Positions 22,236-30,724 of a stretch of DNA of 33,498 nt are shown piece after piece. Where the stretch lies: the NCBI GenBank assembly GCA_964612525.1, contig CAZTCQ010000017.1:1-33498 (forward strand). Reading direction: 5' to 3'. The translations under genes were made by a program, and so were the position numbers. Every line of letters begins with the position of its first letter. Within the stretch, counting starts at the first letter, position 1. The notes beneath the pieces are model-generated. The model was not told the DNA's origin and searched no databases. It saw only the letters and a list, made by a program, of their open reading frames with translations. This stretch comes from JAGNRR01 sp964612525. GTDB taxonomy: Bacteria > Bacteroidota > Bacteroidia > Chitinophagales > Chitinophagaceae.

Positions 22236-25200
22236 TTAAGGCATGGGTCTTTGGGTTTGTGGAAGTTTTGTACTGATAGCACCTATGGCATCTTGAAGTT
22301 TCTTGCCAAGGGGCGCCATATCATTGGCCATAGCGTTTTGAACTAAGTAGCCCAATCCATTTCTGCAAAAGTCTGTATCCGCAAAAGACTTACTTCCTAC
22401 TGCTTTAGATTCAGCGGGTAAAGAATTGAAGTAAGCCAATTGTTTATTGGAGAAATCAATAAGTTTATCAGCTAGTTCATTCGCTTGCTTTTTGGCACCG
22501 GCTTTAATGTATTTATCACAGACAAATAAAAGAGCATTGTCATATTGCGTAATTGCAATCGGGTAGGAACCTTCATGAATATTTTTCATCATATGGTCCA
22601 AAACCTTAATGGCTTCTTTTTTCTTCCCACGGAGAATTAAATTTTCTGCTATCTGAAAGGTTGCAATTCGAATGCCATTCAACATTCGACGGTTAGTTTG
22701 ATTGTAGTAAACTGTTCCTTTATGCGCATTTCCAAATTTCAAATCATTCATTACCCAGTCCATACATTTTTTTTCATTGAAACTTAAGGCATTTTGTGTG
22801 CTGGAACCGGGCGTGCGATATGGCACTAATTTATAAACGAGACCTTCCAACTCTAAATATTCTCCTAATCCTTCATAGTGATTACGATCAATAGAATTGG
22901 CAAAATAAATAGGACGTTTCCATTCATTAGCAGCTAATATATTGAGCACGGCTAAATCATTTTTCAACGCGTAGTTTCTAGGCAAGGTAAAGTTCACGGA
23001 TTCAGGAGCAGCATTTAAAATGGAATCTCTCCCTGCTAAAATACCGCTTGCTTTAATATTCTCCTTATTTACCGGAATGCTAAAATTCTTAATCGGTAAT
23101 GGAGTCGCACCCATTGCTTGACTAGATTGAATTACGTATTGTAATACTTCTTTCAATGGGTAATAGGCTTTCGGGTCCACTCGGTCTGACGCTACATATT
23201 GCGCTTGATTTAATTTATCGCCTCGGTAATCTTCAGGTTTCCAAATCATAGGAATTGGCTTGCTGTCGTTGGCAGCATTGTTTAGTTGATCTACATACCA
23301 TCCAATTCCTAATAAACTTAAATTGATTATGCGTACATCCGTACGAAGGCCTTCTACTTCTTGGGCATACCAAAGGGGATAGGTATCATTATCACCCTCG
23401 GTAAAAAGAATTGCATTTTTCTCTAAACTTTGAAGATAGTTTCTAGCAGTATCACGTGCCAAGGTTTTATCAGAACGGTCATGATCGTCCCAACCTTTAA
23501 AAGCCATTAAGACAGGAACGGCCAGGAGGCATATCGCAAAAGCTGCGTAAGTACTCGCTTGTCCTTTTATTAGTTTTTGTAAACTTTCTCTCACCATGAG
23601 TAATCCAAGTCCAATCCAGATGGCAAAAGCGTAGGTAGCACCCGCATAGGCATAGTCTCGCTCGCGAGGTTGCATTGGGGTATTGTTTAAATAAATTACA
23701 ATGGCCAGTCCGGTAAAGAAAAATAAAAGTCCTACCACAAAAGCGTTTCGTTTGTCATGCTTTATGTGAAACAGCAGCCCCATGATTCCTAAAATAAATG
23801 GTAAGAAATACAGTTCGTTTCGAGCTTTGTTCTTAGAAAACATTTCGGGCGCTTTGTCTACATCGCCACGACCAAACATTCTATCAATGAATGAAATTCC
23901 CGAAAGCCAATTACTCGTCTGTGGCTCACCCATTATATTCTGAAAATCATTTTGACGACCGATATAGTTCCAACAGAAATAGCGCCACCACATTTGATTG
24001 ACTTGATAGCCCAAGAAAAATTTCATATTATCACTCGCTGACGGATCTTCTCCTTTTTCTAAACCAAGATAATTTTGATAATAACGCACGTGCTGCTCGT
24101 TATTTCCGTCCCACACCCTTGGGAAAATTCGAGTTTTATCGGCTCTGTATACCAAGGCACCTTGTTTTGGCCCTAGTTCAACATATTTTTCTTTTCCTTT
24201 CCAATAGTTCATTCCGCCTTCATCAGCAGCAATTGGTCGACCTGCTGTGAAGTCAGGACCTGACAAGTGAGGAATGGCTCCATACTGAGAACGACCTAGA
24301 TAATCTACCAAGGCAGCAGCATTGTCCGGGTTTGTCATGTCAATAGGAACTTCGACGTTTGAACGAATGACCGTTTGGAAATAGGAAGAGTAACCGATTA
24401 AAATAAAAATGAAACACAGGGTACCTAAATGAAGGAAGTACTTTCCTTTTTTCTGAGCGATCATTAATAAAGCTGCAGATAAAACGGCAAGAATTAATAG
24501 CACAAAATAAACACCAAAATGAAACGGTGTTCCTAAAGTGTTTACAAAAAATACGTCAAAGGCAGAGCAAATTTTAGGAATGTATTGAATTACTCCGATC
24601 TGAACAATACCCGTTATAGCACAGCCAATGGCAAATGCAATGGCAGTTTTCATAGGTGTGACCTCAAATTTCTTAAAGAAATAAACCATTACTATGGCAG
24701 GAATGGTCAGTAAGTTTAAAAGGTGAACACCGATTGATAAACCAATAATAAAAGCAATGAAAACAATCCAGCGGTCTGCACTACGGCTTTTCGTACTACC
24801 GACAGTAGCTTTTTCATTCTCAGAAACTTTATCCTCCCATTTTAGAATAGCCCAGAATACTAAAGCGGTTAAAAACGAAGACATTGCATAAACCTCAGCC
24901 TCTACAGCCGAAAACCAAAATGTATCAGAAAAAGTATAAGCCAAAGCGCCAATCACACCTGCGGCCATGATAGCCGTAATAGAACCGCTCGTAAGAACTT
25001 TATCATCACTTTGTCTCAACGCAATCCGGCGAGCAAAGTGAGTAATGGTCCAAAAAAGAAATAAGATAGTAAAACCACTCGAAAGGGCGGAAACGGCGTT
25101 TAGCGCAATATGCTCGTTACCTGTGCCAAACAGAATGGCAAAAAAACGTCCAATTAATAAAAATAAGGGAGCTCCCGGAGAGTGAACCACTTCTAGCTTA

Positions 25201-25328
25201 ACGGCACCTGCGGCAAACTCACCACAATCCCAAAAGCTTATTGCTCCTTCCATGGTAAGCAAATACACGATACACGCAATTATGCAAACCACCCAACCCG
25301 TAATATTATTCAATTTTTTATAGTTCAT
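22236..25328 (-). CDS. DUF2723 multi-pass membrane protein (GT-C-like, putative protein O-glycosyltransferase)
   Basis: 1030 residues. The first third and the middle hold about a dozen hydrophobic helices. After helix 1 the loop reads SFWDCGEFAAGAVKLEVVHS then PGAPL (31-55), the DUF2723 hallmark, with Asp34 and Glu37 as candidate catalytic acids in the position used by GT-C enzymes such as PMT mannosyltransferases. After the helices come a periplasmic-type globular part with LFTEGDNDTYPLWYAQE (about 650) and a C-terminal helical, TPR-like part. Transfer of sugar from a lipid donor to secreted proteins is a reasonable inference from the fold, not shown by sequence. It is the first gene of a minus-strand group, with promoter box at 25350-25357. 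Confidence 0.85.
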   Translation of the reverse strand: MNYKKLNNITGWVVCIIACIVYLLTMEGAISFWDCGEFAAGAVKLEVVHSPGAPLFLLIGRFFAILFGTGNEHIALNAVSALSSGFTILFLFWTITHFARRIALRQSDDKVLTSGSITAIMAAGVIGALAYTFSDTFWFSAVEAEVYAMSSFLTALVFWAILKWEDKVSENEKATVGSTKSRSADRWIVFIAFIIGLSIGVHLLNLLTIPAIVMVYFFKKFEVTPMKTAIAFAIGCAITGIVQIGVIQYIPKICSAFDVFFVNTLGTPFHFGVYFVLLILAVLSAALLMIAQKKGKYFLHLGTLCFIFILIGYSSYFQTVIRSNVEVPIDMTNPDNAAALVDYLGRSQYGAIPHLSGPDFTAGRPIAADEGGMNYWKGKEKYVELGPKQGALVYRADKTRIFPRVWDGNNEQHVRYYQNYLGLEKGEDPSASDNMKFFLGYQVNQMWWRYFCWNYIGRQNDFQNIMGEPQTSNWLSGISFIDRMFGRGDVDKAPEMFSKNKARNELYFLPFILGIMGLLFHIKHDKRNAFVVGLLFFFTGLAIVIYLNNTPMQPRERDYAYAGATYAFAIWIGLGLLMVRESLQKLIKGQASTYAAFAICLLAVPVLMAFKGWDDHDRSDKTLARDTARNYLQSLEKNAILFTEGDNDTYPLWYAQEVEGLRTDVRIINLSLLGIGWYVDQLNNAANDSKPIPMIWKPEDYRGDKLNQAQYVASDRVDPKAYYPLKEVLQYVIQSSQAMGATPLPIKNFSIPVNKENIKASGILAGRDSILNAAPESVNFTLPRNYALKNDLAVLNILAANEWKRPIYFANSIDRNHYEGLGEYLELEGLVYKLVPYRTPGSSTQNALSFNEKKCMDWVMNDLKFGNAHKGTVYYNQTNRRMLNGIRIATFQIAENLILRGKKKEAIKVLDHMMKNIHEGSYPIAITQYDNALLFVCDKYIKAGAKKQANELADKLIDFSNKQLAYFNSLPAESKAVGSKSFADTDFCRNGLGYLVQNAMANDMAPLGKKLQDAIGAISTKLPQTQRPMP

Positions 25329-25349
25329 TCGTATAGAGGATTAAGTTGA

Positions 25350-25357
25350 CAAATATA
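25350..25357 (-). promoter_or_regulatory. -7 box for the DUF2723 gene
   Basis: Minus strand TATATTTG, an exact TAnnTTTG match, about 17 bases of leader before the ATG at 25328. A short inverted repeat GGGC-7-GCCC (25368-25382) lies just upstream, between the -7 box and the -33 region. Confidence 0.55.
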
Positions 25358-25492
25358 ATTATTTGAAGGGCAGTAAATGCCCTAAAATCAGTAAAATAAT
25401 GACAATTATATGATAACAAAATTATAAAGTTCTTATCGTTGATAGGAGTCTGTTTTTCTTCAAAATAGGGGGTCAATAGCCTAAAAATGAGG

Positions 25493-26731
25493 CTATCGTT
25501 GGGAAAATCCAAGTTTTCCTATTTCCATAAAAAAGTCCGGGAACGATTTTTCTACGCAACTAGCATTGTCAAGTTCTATTTCATAACCAAGAACTGCGAC
25601 CAGAGAAAAACTCATGGCGATCCGGTGATCATTGAATGTTTCTATCAGAATACTTTTCCTGACGGGGCGTGCTGCTTTTGTACTAAATGAAATTCGCCCT
25701 GCTTCGTTGCGCAGCTCGATACCAAATTTTGAGAGGTTCGTGGCGAGTGCCATGATGCGATTACTTTCTTTATGTTGTAAATGAGAAAGACCCGTGAAGA
25801 TAGAATTAGGATGAGTAAAAGCAGCAACCGTTATTAAGGGAATAGCCAAATCAGGGTAATCTTTTAAATTGATTTCTTTTGAGCCATTCGTTATTTCTAA
25901 TCTTTGAAGTGTAATTCCATTGCCATCAAAAATTGTTTGGATGCCAAATTGTTCGGCAATTTTCACAATTGAACTATCACCCTGTACCGAATTTTCTTGT
26001 AATTCGTTGATTTCTAAACTGCCAATTTCATCAGAAAGAATGAGCAAGGCATAAAAAAAACAAGCACTACTCCAATCGGCTTCTACTCGCATATTTTTTG
26101 TAGACAACGTTTGTTGCTCAATGCGTAAATAATTCTTTTCAAAATGGCATTGCACGCCGAACTCCTCAAGAAGTTGGAGCGTCATTCGAATGTACGGCTT
26201 GGAATAAACGGGCGGCTCAAGTTGTAGGACCAAACCGCCTTCTATTTTTGAAGTAATTAAACAAAGCCCGCTTATGAATTGGCTAGAGACATTGCCTTTC
26301 ATTTGTAAGGGTGTGCTTTTTAGTTTTGCCCCTTTAATATTCAAACCTTTGGTTTCAGCTAGCTGAGGTTCTGAGATTCTGGCTCCTAATTGCCGCAGTG
26401 CTTTCAGGAGCGGTTCCATGGGACGTTCTAACAATCGTGGTGTTCCTTGAATTAAAAAGTCTTCGTTTTCACAGGTGGCGCAAAGGCAACTTAGAAAGCG
26501 AAAAACAGTACCCGCGTCTTGGCAATGAAGCGTCTTAGGTAAGCGAGGGCCCGTCAGTATTTTCTCTAGAATTTGAGTATCATTGGCCTTTGATAAATTG
26601 TCAATTTGAAATGATTCTTCAGAAATTGCCCTAAGAATCAAAAGACGATTGGAAATACTTTTTGAAGCAGGTAGTTGAATCGCTTGCCGCTGTTTATTTA
26701 GTTTTTGCCAAGCTATCTTATGCCAATTCAT
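25493..26731 (-). CDS. aroA: 3-phosphoshikimate 1-carboxyvinyltransferase (EPSP synthase)
   Basis: 412 residues. Joins phosphoenolpyruvate to shikimate-3-phosphate, step six of the shikimate pathway. Substrate loop LPASKSISNRLLIL at 20-33 with Lys24, Ser25 and Arg29. DAGTVFRFLSCL (about 92-103) corresponds to the usual NAGTxxR loop. DYPDLAIPL carries the catalytic aspartate, ESNRIMALATNL the PEP-site arginine, and NDHRIAMSFSL the final signature. VEADWSSACFFYALL is the Bacteroidota form of the central motif. It is shorter and more divergent than the E. coli enzyme (427). The start overlaps aroB by 14 bases. A 7-bp hairpin (25476-25496) overlaps the stop codon but lacks a U run on the minus strand. 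Confidence 0.93.
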   Translation of the reverse strand: MNWHKIAWQKLNKQRQAIQLPASKSISNRLLILRAISEESFQIDNLSKANDTQILEKILTGPRLPKTLHCQDAGTVFRFLSCLCATCENEDFLIQGTPRLLERPMEPLLKALRQLGARISEPQLAETKGLNIKGAKLKSTPLQMKGNVSSQFISGLCLITSKIEGGLVLQLEPPVYSKPYIRMTLQLLEEFGVQCHFEKNYLRIEQQTLSTKNMRVEADWSSACFFYALLILSDEIGSLEINELQENSVQGDSSIVKIAEQFGIQTIFDGNGITLQRLEITNGSKEINLKDYPDLAIPLITVAAFTHPNSIFTGLSHLQHKESNRIMALATNLSKFGIELRNEAGRISFSTKAARPVRKSILIETFNDHRIAMSFSLVAVLGYEIELDNASCVEKSFPDFFMEIGKLGFSQR

Positions 26732-27734
26732 TTTGAAGATCTTCTAAGCTTATGTTGATGTGTAATTTTGGTTTGCCTGCATCTTCCAAAAGACTAAAGC
26801 CAATATCTGTTTGGTTTTTTTTGTCTTGTTTTAAAAAAGGGATTAGTTTTTCAAAACGATAGGAGAAGTTTAAGATTGGGAAGTAAATTTTTTTAATAGC
26901 CATGAGCATAGCTCGTAAAGCAGGTGGGGTATTCCAACGATTTTCTGATAATTTTAATTCTTCAATCATTCCCAAAATAATTGCTTCTCCGTGTAATAGG
27001 GGTGTTTTTTTTTCGTGAGAGAATGACTCTATGGCATGACCAATTGTATGACCAAAATTTAAACTTTGTCGTAAGCCTTCATCACGATAATCTTGATCTA
27101 CGATTGATTTTTTGAAGTCAACACTTTCAAGAATAGTTTCAAGAGAAGTCCAATGTTTTATATTTTTTCTCGCAAGAATATCGCTGACGGCATTGGCGTT
27201 AAAAAGTAACTGATGTTTTATCATTTCGGCCAATCCACTATGAAGTTCATTGCGTGGGAGACTATCTAAAAATTTAGGGTGTAACAAAACAGATTTTGCT
27301 TTAGCAAAAACGCCGATTTGATTTTTAAAGTTTAAAAAATTTACGCCCGTTTTCCCTCCAATGCTTGCGTCCACCATGCCTAAAAGCGAGGTTGGGACAT
27401 TAATAAAATCAATTCCACGTTTATAATTAGCCGCGCAATATCCGCCAAGGTCGGTTATCATTCCACCACCTACATTGATAAGAATTGCGTTTTTAGAGGC
27501 TTGTTTCTCGACTAATGTTTTCCAAACAGTGGTACACTGGTCTAAGGTTTTATTATGGTCGCCTGACTGTGTTACGATGACGCTTGCTTCTCTCAGCTCG
27601 GGAAGTAAAGAGAACAATAGTTTAGAACAGTGTTGCTGAGTATTTGTATCGAACAAAACAAACCGATGAGAAACACTATACTCACTAATTTGCTCTTTGA
27701 GCTTGTCAATTTTACCAAAGGGAATTACTTGCAT
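26718..27734 (-). CDS. aroB: 3-dehydroquinate synthase
   Basis: 338 residues. Converts DAHP to 3-dehydroquinate, step two of the shikimate pathway, with NAD and a divalent metal. NAD-binding segment INVGGGMITDLGGYCAANYK, then RGIDFINVPTSLLGMVDASIGGKTGVN, both highly conserved. Metal ligands are provided by the Glu of HSGLAEMIKH, the first His of FGHTIGHAIE and the His of LLHGEAI. The protein is slightly shorter than the typical 350-370. It lies between an ABM-domain gene and aroA, with overlaps of 10 and 14 bases, so expression should be translationally coupled to aroA. Confidence 0.95.
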   Translation of the reverse strand: MQVIPFGKIDKLKEQISEYSVSHRFVLFDTNTQQHCSKLLFSLLPELREASVIVTQSGDHNKTLDQCTTVWKTLVEKQASKNAILINVGGGMITDLGGYCAANYKRGIDFINVPTSLLGMVDASIGGKTGVNFLNFKNQIGVFAKAKSVLLHPKFLDSLPRNELHSGLAEMIKHQLLFNANAVSDILARKNIKHWTSLETILESVDFKKSIVDQDYRDEGLRQSLNFGHTIGHAIESFSHEKKTPLLHGEAIILGMIEELKLSENRWNTPPALRAMLMAIKKIYFPILNFSYRFEKLIPFLKQDKKNQTDIGFSLLEDAGKPKLHINISLEDLQNELA

Positions 27735-28024
27735 TGCGAATCAAAAATTGTGTCCACACTCCATGCTTCTGCCCGATCATTGAACCAAGCCTTGACGGTT
27801 GACCAGGTTGAACGAAATAATTCTGACTGACGGTAGTGTTGTAAATTTTCATCAGCTTGCCAAGAACTATATGTAAAAAACACACAAGGATTTTTTTGGT
27901 CCCGATGAAGTCTCAATTGATTGCAGCCGGGCATAGAGCAAATTTTTTCTTTGATACCCTCAAAGTGATTTAGAAAATCATCACAATGCTCAGCTTGAAA
28001 AGTCATTTTTACGATTCGAATCAT
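27725..28024 (-). CDS. Antibiotic biosynthesis monooxygenase (ABM) domain protein
   Basis: 99 residues, a single ferredoxin-like alpha/beta domain of the ABM/YgiN type: MIRIVKMTFQ (strand 1), FLNHFEGIKEKICSMPGC (helix 1), NQLRLHRD (strand 2), VFFTYSSWQADENLQHYRQS (strand 3 and helix 2), which has the family's 'W-x-x-x-x-x-x-x-H' pattern. Members include quinol monooxygenases and heme-degrading enzymes, but many have no known reaction. The heme-binding signature of IsdG is not obvious. Its ATG shares ATGA with the DUF62 stop, and its end overlaps aroB, so it is fixed in the operon. Confidence 0.8.
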   Translation of the reverse strand: MIRIVKMTFQAEHCDDFLNHFEGIKEKICSMPGCNQLRLHRDQKNPCVFFTYSSWQADENLQHYRQSELFRSTWSTVKAWFNDRAEAWSVDTIFDSQCK

Positions 28025-28815
28025 GAAAATTTAATTGTTATGTTTTTGTAAGAATTAAGCATGTCGTTGTGAGGTTTAAAACCAAAAAGACCAGCGGCAT
28101 TGGAATGATTTACCGCAATCTCTAAAAGATTGCTTGCATTAAAAAAGGCAACTTTGTCCAAGTATTTTACGTCATTGTAATTTTGACTAATGTTTTGAAT
28201 CTCATCCCCATTCGGAAATCGAATTACAAATTTTCTATCTTTTCTGTGCTCCTCAAATTCTTCTTGGTTTAGGTTGAGGATTATATTTTCAAATCGATCA
28301 ATGTGTAATACACGTGCCACAATTTCGTTCGGATTAAAAATACTGATGAGTTCTTTTTCTACGACAATCTGTTCCGCATCAATGGCCTTTATTTCATCGT
28401 GATGATTGTTTAAGACAGATTTTGCAGTTTCAGCCAAGAGACTGATTACCGAGGGCACTAAAGTATCCTTCGGTTGGGTCTTCAATTCAAAAAGCTGGAA
28501 AGGACGCTCTCCAAACAGCAAGGGAAGGCATCCATTGTCAGGGGCAAAAATGTGTTGTTCGTTTTCGTAAACGTACAAAAAACGAGCATTCTGATGTCCG
28601 TATAAATTGCTTAAAATAAAATGAACAGACTCCGGAGGAAAATGGGGTAGGGCTGAATTAAAATGATAGATGGTATCGGCTATGCTATATCGTTTAACAT
28701 CATGACTAATATCAATGAGTTCCGATTGTGGTAAAAGCTGTTTTATAATGAGTTTGCAAATTCCAGGATACTGACTTTCAATTCCAAAATCCGAGGTAAG
28801 AGATGCGAAAGTCAT
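28021..28815 (-). CDS. DUF62-family S-adenosyl-L-methionine hydrolase (adenosine-forming)
   Basis: 264 residues from ATG 28815. The frame extends 9 bases upstream to a GTG, but that codon overlaps the promoter box. LTSDFG at the start, YGICKLII-like helix, SHDVKRYSIADTIYHFNSAL and FAPDNGCLPLLFG are hallmarks of the DUF62/fluorinase fold, which uses hydroxide to split SAM into adenosine and methionine. The DUF62 active site uses an Asp-Arg-His triad; the aspartate of LTSDFG is present, while the usual 'VVDPGVG' strand reads FILSNLYGHQN, as in the divergent Bacteroidota branch, so activity is inferred from family only. It is the first gene of DUF62-ABM-aroB-aroA; its stop overlaps the ABM start by 4 bases. 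Confidence 0.82.
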   Translation of the reverse strand: MTFASLTSDFGIESQYPGICKLIIKQLLPQSELIDISHDVKRYSIADTIYHFNSALPHFPPESVHFILSNLYGHQNARFLYVYENEQHIFAPDNGCLPLLFGERPFQLFELKTQPKDTLVPSVISLLAETAKSVLNNHHDEIKAIDAEQIVVEKELISIFNPNEIVARVLHIDRFENIILNLNQEEFEEHRKDRKFVIRFPNGDEIQNISQNYNDVKYLDKVAFFNASNLLEIAVNHSNAAGLFGFKPHNDMLNSYKNITIKFS

Positions 28816-28823
28816 AAGTAACA

Positions 28824-28831
28824 CAAATGTA
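28824..28831 (-). promoter_or_regulatory. -7 box for the DUF62-ABM-aroB-aroA operon
   Basis: Minus strand TACATTTG, matching TAnnTTTG, 8 bases before ATG 28815. The predicted leader is only about 4 bases. No clear -33 element. Confidence 0.5.
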
Positions 28832-28930
28832 AGGAGTAAGAAGTAAGAGGGTAGTAGTTAGTTGAATGTTTTTTGAAGAGAGTTTTAGTACTAAGGAATC
28901 GATTAACCGATAAGTTACTTTTAACTCATA

Positions 28931-28960
28931 AAAAAAGCTCCACGCATTGGCGTGGAGCTT
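28931..28960 (-). terminator. Terminator after rpsG
   Basis: AAGCTCCACGC-ATTG-GCGTGGAGCTT is a perfect 11-bp stem (28935-28960) with a 4-base loop. On the minus strand it is followed by a run of T, so it ends the rpsL-rpsG transcript about 20 bases after the rpsG stop. Confidence 0.88.
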
Positions 28961-28980
28961 CTCTAAAAAATATTGAAATT

Positions 28981-29448
28981 CTATCTACCGTAGTGAGCAA
29001 ATGCTTTGTTGGCATCGGCCATTCGGTGCGTGTCTTCTTTTTTCTTTACTGCGTTTCCTTCGCCTTTTGCTGCTGCCATTAGCTCGTTTGCTAATTTTTC
29101 AGCCATAGACTTACCGTTACGCTCACGGCTAAAACGGATAATCCATTTCATGCTGAGTGATAATTTGCGGTCTTGACGTACTTCTGTTGGAATTTGAAAA
29201 GTAGCACCACCAATACGACGGCTGCGCACTTCTACTTCTGGAGTTACGTTTTCAACTGCTTTTTTCCAAGTTTCGTAACCGTCCTCTTCAGAGTCTTTGG
29301 TTATTTTTTCCATCGCGTCATAAAATATTTTTTGAGCGATACTTTTTTTACCATCCCACATCATACAATTGATGAAGCGAGTTACCGTTTTGTCTCCAAA
29401 TTTTGGATCTGGTGCTAAGGGTAATTTCTTTGCTGCTTGTTTTCTCAT
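28981..29448 (-). CDS. rpsG: 30S ribosomal protein S7
   Basis: 155 residues, standard length. S7 is a primary 16S rRNA binding protein that nucleates the 30S head. Conserved segments are the basic N-terminus MRKQAAKKLPLAPDPKFGD, then FINCMMWDGKKSIAQKIFYDAM, ENVTPEVEVRSRRIGGATFQIP (the RNA-binding beta hairpin) and the C-terminal ADANKAFAHYGR. It lies 30 bases after rpsL and is the last gene of the transcript. In many bacteria, including many Bacteroidota, fusA follows; here a strong terminator follows instead. Confidence 0.97.
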   Translation of the reverse strand: MRKQAAKKLPLAPDPKFGDKTVTRFINCMMWDGKKSIAQKIFYDAMEKITKDSEEDGYETWKKAVENVTPEVEVRSRRIGGATFQIPTEVRQDRKLSLSMKWIIRFSRERNGKSMAEKLANELMAAAKGEGNAVKKKEDTHRMADANKAFAHYGR

Positions 29449-29478
29449 TACAAATTGTTATTAAAAGCGATTACGCGA

Positions 29479-29853
29479 TTATTTTTTTTCTCTTTTAGTT
29501 CCGTATTTCGAACGGCTTTGTTTACGATCTTTCACACCGGCTGTATCCAATACACCGCGAAGAATCGTGTAACGTACACCAGGTAAATCCTTTACACGAC
29601 CACCTCGTATCAATACGATAGAATGTTCTTGTAAATTGTGTCCCTCTCCAGGTATGTAGGCAATCACCTCAGTTTTATTGGTCAAACGAACTTTCGCTAC
29701 TTTACGAAGCGCAGAGTTTGGTTTTTTCGGAGTCGTAGTATATACACGAGTACATACACCTCTTTTCTGAGGACATGAGTCAAGAGCACGGCTCTTTGAC
29801 GCTGTTTTGATTACTTTTCGTCCTTTACGAACGAGTTGATTAATAGTTGGCAT
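29479..29853 (-). CDS. rpsL: 30S ribosomal protein S12
   Basis: 124 residues, standard length. S12 sits at the decoding centre and controls accuracy. Starts MPTINQLVRKGRK. The decoding loops TTPKKPNSALRK and RVKDLPGVRY are intact, with the lysines corresponding to E. coli Lys42 and Lys87 and the proline of position 90 unchanged, so no classical streptomycin-resistance allele is present. YIPGEGHNLQEHSIVLIRGG and the C-terminal SRSKYGTKREKK are also conserved. It has its own promoter and a structured leader; rpsG follows. Confidence 0.97.
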   Translation of the reverse strand: MPTINQLVRKGRKVIKTASKSRALDSCPQKRGVCTRVYTTTPKKPNSALRKVAKVRLTNKTEVIAYIPGEGHNLQEHSIVLIRGGRVKDLPGVRYTILRGVLDTAGVKDRKQSRSKYGTKREKK

Positions 29854-29876
29854 ACTATATTCTTAATTTTTTATTG

Positions 29877-29905
29877 TCCCATTCCAATCCTTCGGAATTT
29901 TGGGA
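29877..29905 (-). promoter_or_regulatory. Bulged hairpin in the rpsL leader
   Basis: On the minus strand: TCCC, three unpaired bases AAA, ATTCC, 8-base loop GAAGGATT, GGAAT, GGGA. That is a 4-bp and a 5-bp stem with a 3-base bulge on the 5' side. It begins at the predicted transcription start and ends 23 bases before the rpsL ATG. No U run follows directly. Confidence 0.55.
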
Positions 29906-29908
29906 TTG

Positions 29909-29938
29909 CAAATGTAGACGAAAACTGAAAAAAAACAA
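29909..29938 (-). promoter_or_regulatory. Promoter of rpsL-rpsG
   Basis: Minus strand: TTG (29936-29938), 19-base spacer, TACATTTG (29909-29916). This is a good Bacteroidota -33/-7 pair. The expected start site near 29904 gives a leader of about 50 bases. Confidence 0.7.
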
Positions 29939-29971
29939 TAATTTTCAAGCTATTTTCCACTATTCACAATA

Positions 29972-30724
29972 CTAGTTCTTTATTTCTGATAATTTTATCG
30001 GCTTAGCTGGGTCGGATATATCCAAAAAGGCAATTCCGTCTGTTAGCATTCCAATCAATAAATCACCACTCGGTATTACGTCTAAATAGTTGTCCTCAGT
30101 GAGAATGTCTATCTCGTTTGTGTTCACAGGATTGTTTACATTCAGCAACCGAAGTCCGGCTCCATTATCACATACATATAGAATACTGTCCTTCAAGCCC
30201 AAACCATAGGGGTTCGTCATAGGAAGGGTTTGCATGAGTTGAGGATTTTTTACATCTCGGATATCGTAAATGTTTAATTGGTTAAGACTAGATCCACAGG
30301 CATTTCCACCGTGAATCGTCAAAAAGGCAATACTATCATTCACAACTACAGGGTCACAGCCTGTAAAGTGTTGCACGCGAGATTCTTGAATGGGTTGCTC
30401 GGGATTAGAGATGTTGTAAATAAACATCGCATTTCTTGATGCTATGAATAATTTGTCTTTGTAAGGGAAAAGTGCTTCTATTTCAAACCCAATATTGACT
30501 CTGTTTTTAAACACGGGCTTATCTGCTGCCGAAACGTCGAAAACACTCAGGTTTTGATCATCAATGGTATAAAGGTGATTGTTTACAACCGTAAATCGTG
30601 CTAAGGAGCCACCTTGTCCTGAACCTCCGTCAAAGCCGGCTCCACTAGTGTTAGCCGAGTCCTTACTGCAGGCCAACAGACTTACGATGCCTATGGCGAT
30701 TGCTACTAATATTATCTTTCTCAT
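29972..30724 (-). CDS. LVIVD-type beta-propeller lipoprotein
   Basis: 250 residues from ATG 30724, chosen because it overlaps the stop of the preceding gene as ATGA; a start 12 bases further upstream is possible but less likely. Lipoprotein signal ending SLLAC with Cys19. After a Gly/Ser linker come repeats of about 40 residues, each ending like 'LSVFDVSAADKP', 'MFIYNISNPEQP', 'LNIYDIRDVKNP', 'LRLLNVNNPVNT' and 'IAFLDISDPAKP'. This is the LVIVD repeat pattern of surface beta-propellers. Only about five repeats are present, so a full propeller may need the partner protein upstream, which carries similar sequence. Binding partner and function are unknown. Likely anchored in the outer membrane. 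Confidence 0.75.
   Translation of the reverse strand: MRKIILVAIAIGIVSLLACSKDSANTSGAGFDGGSGQGGSLARFTVVNNHLYTIDDQNLSVFDVSAADKPVFKNRVNIGFEIEALFPYKDKLFIASRNAMFIYNISNPEQPIQESRVQHFTGCDPVVVNDSIAFLTIHGGNACGSSLNQLNIYDIRDVKNPQLMQTLPMTNPYGLGLKDSILYVCDNGAGLRLLNVNNPVNTNEIDILTEDNYLDVIPSGDLLIGMLTDGIAFLDISDPAKPIKLSEIKN

Noticed and set aside
25476..25496. Intrinsic terminator after aroA
   Set aside because: A 7-bp hairpin overlaps the stop codon but has no U run on the minus strand.
28816..28824. GTG start for the DUF62 protein
   Set aside because: The codon overlaps the TACATTTG box; ATG 28815 gives the normal family start MTFASLTSDFG.
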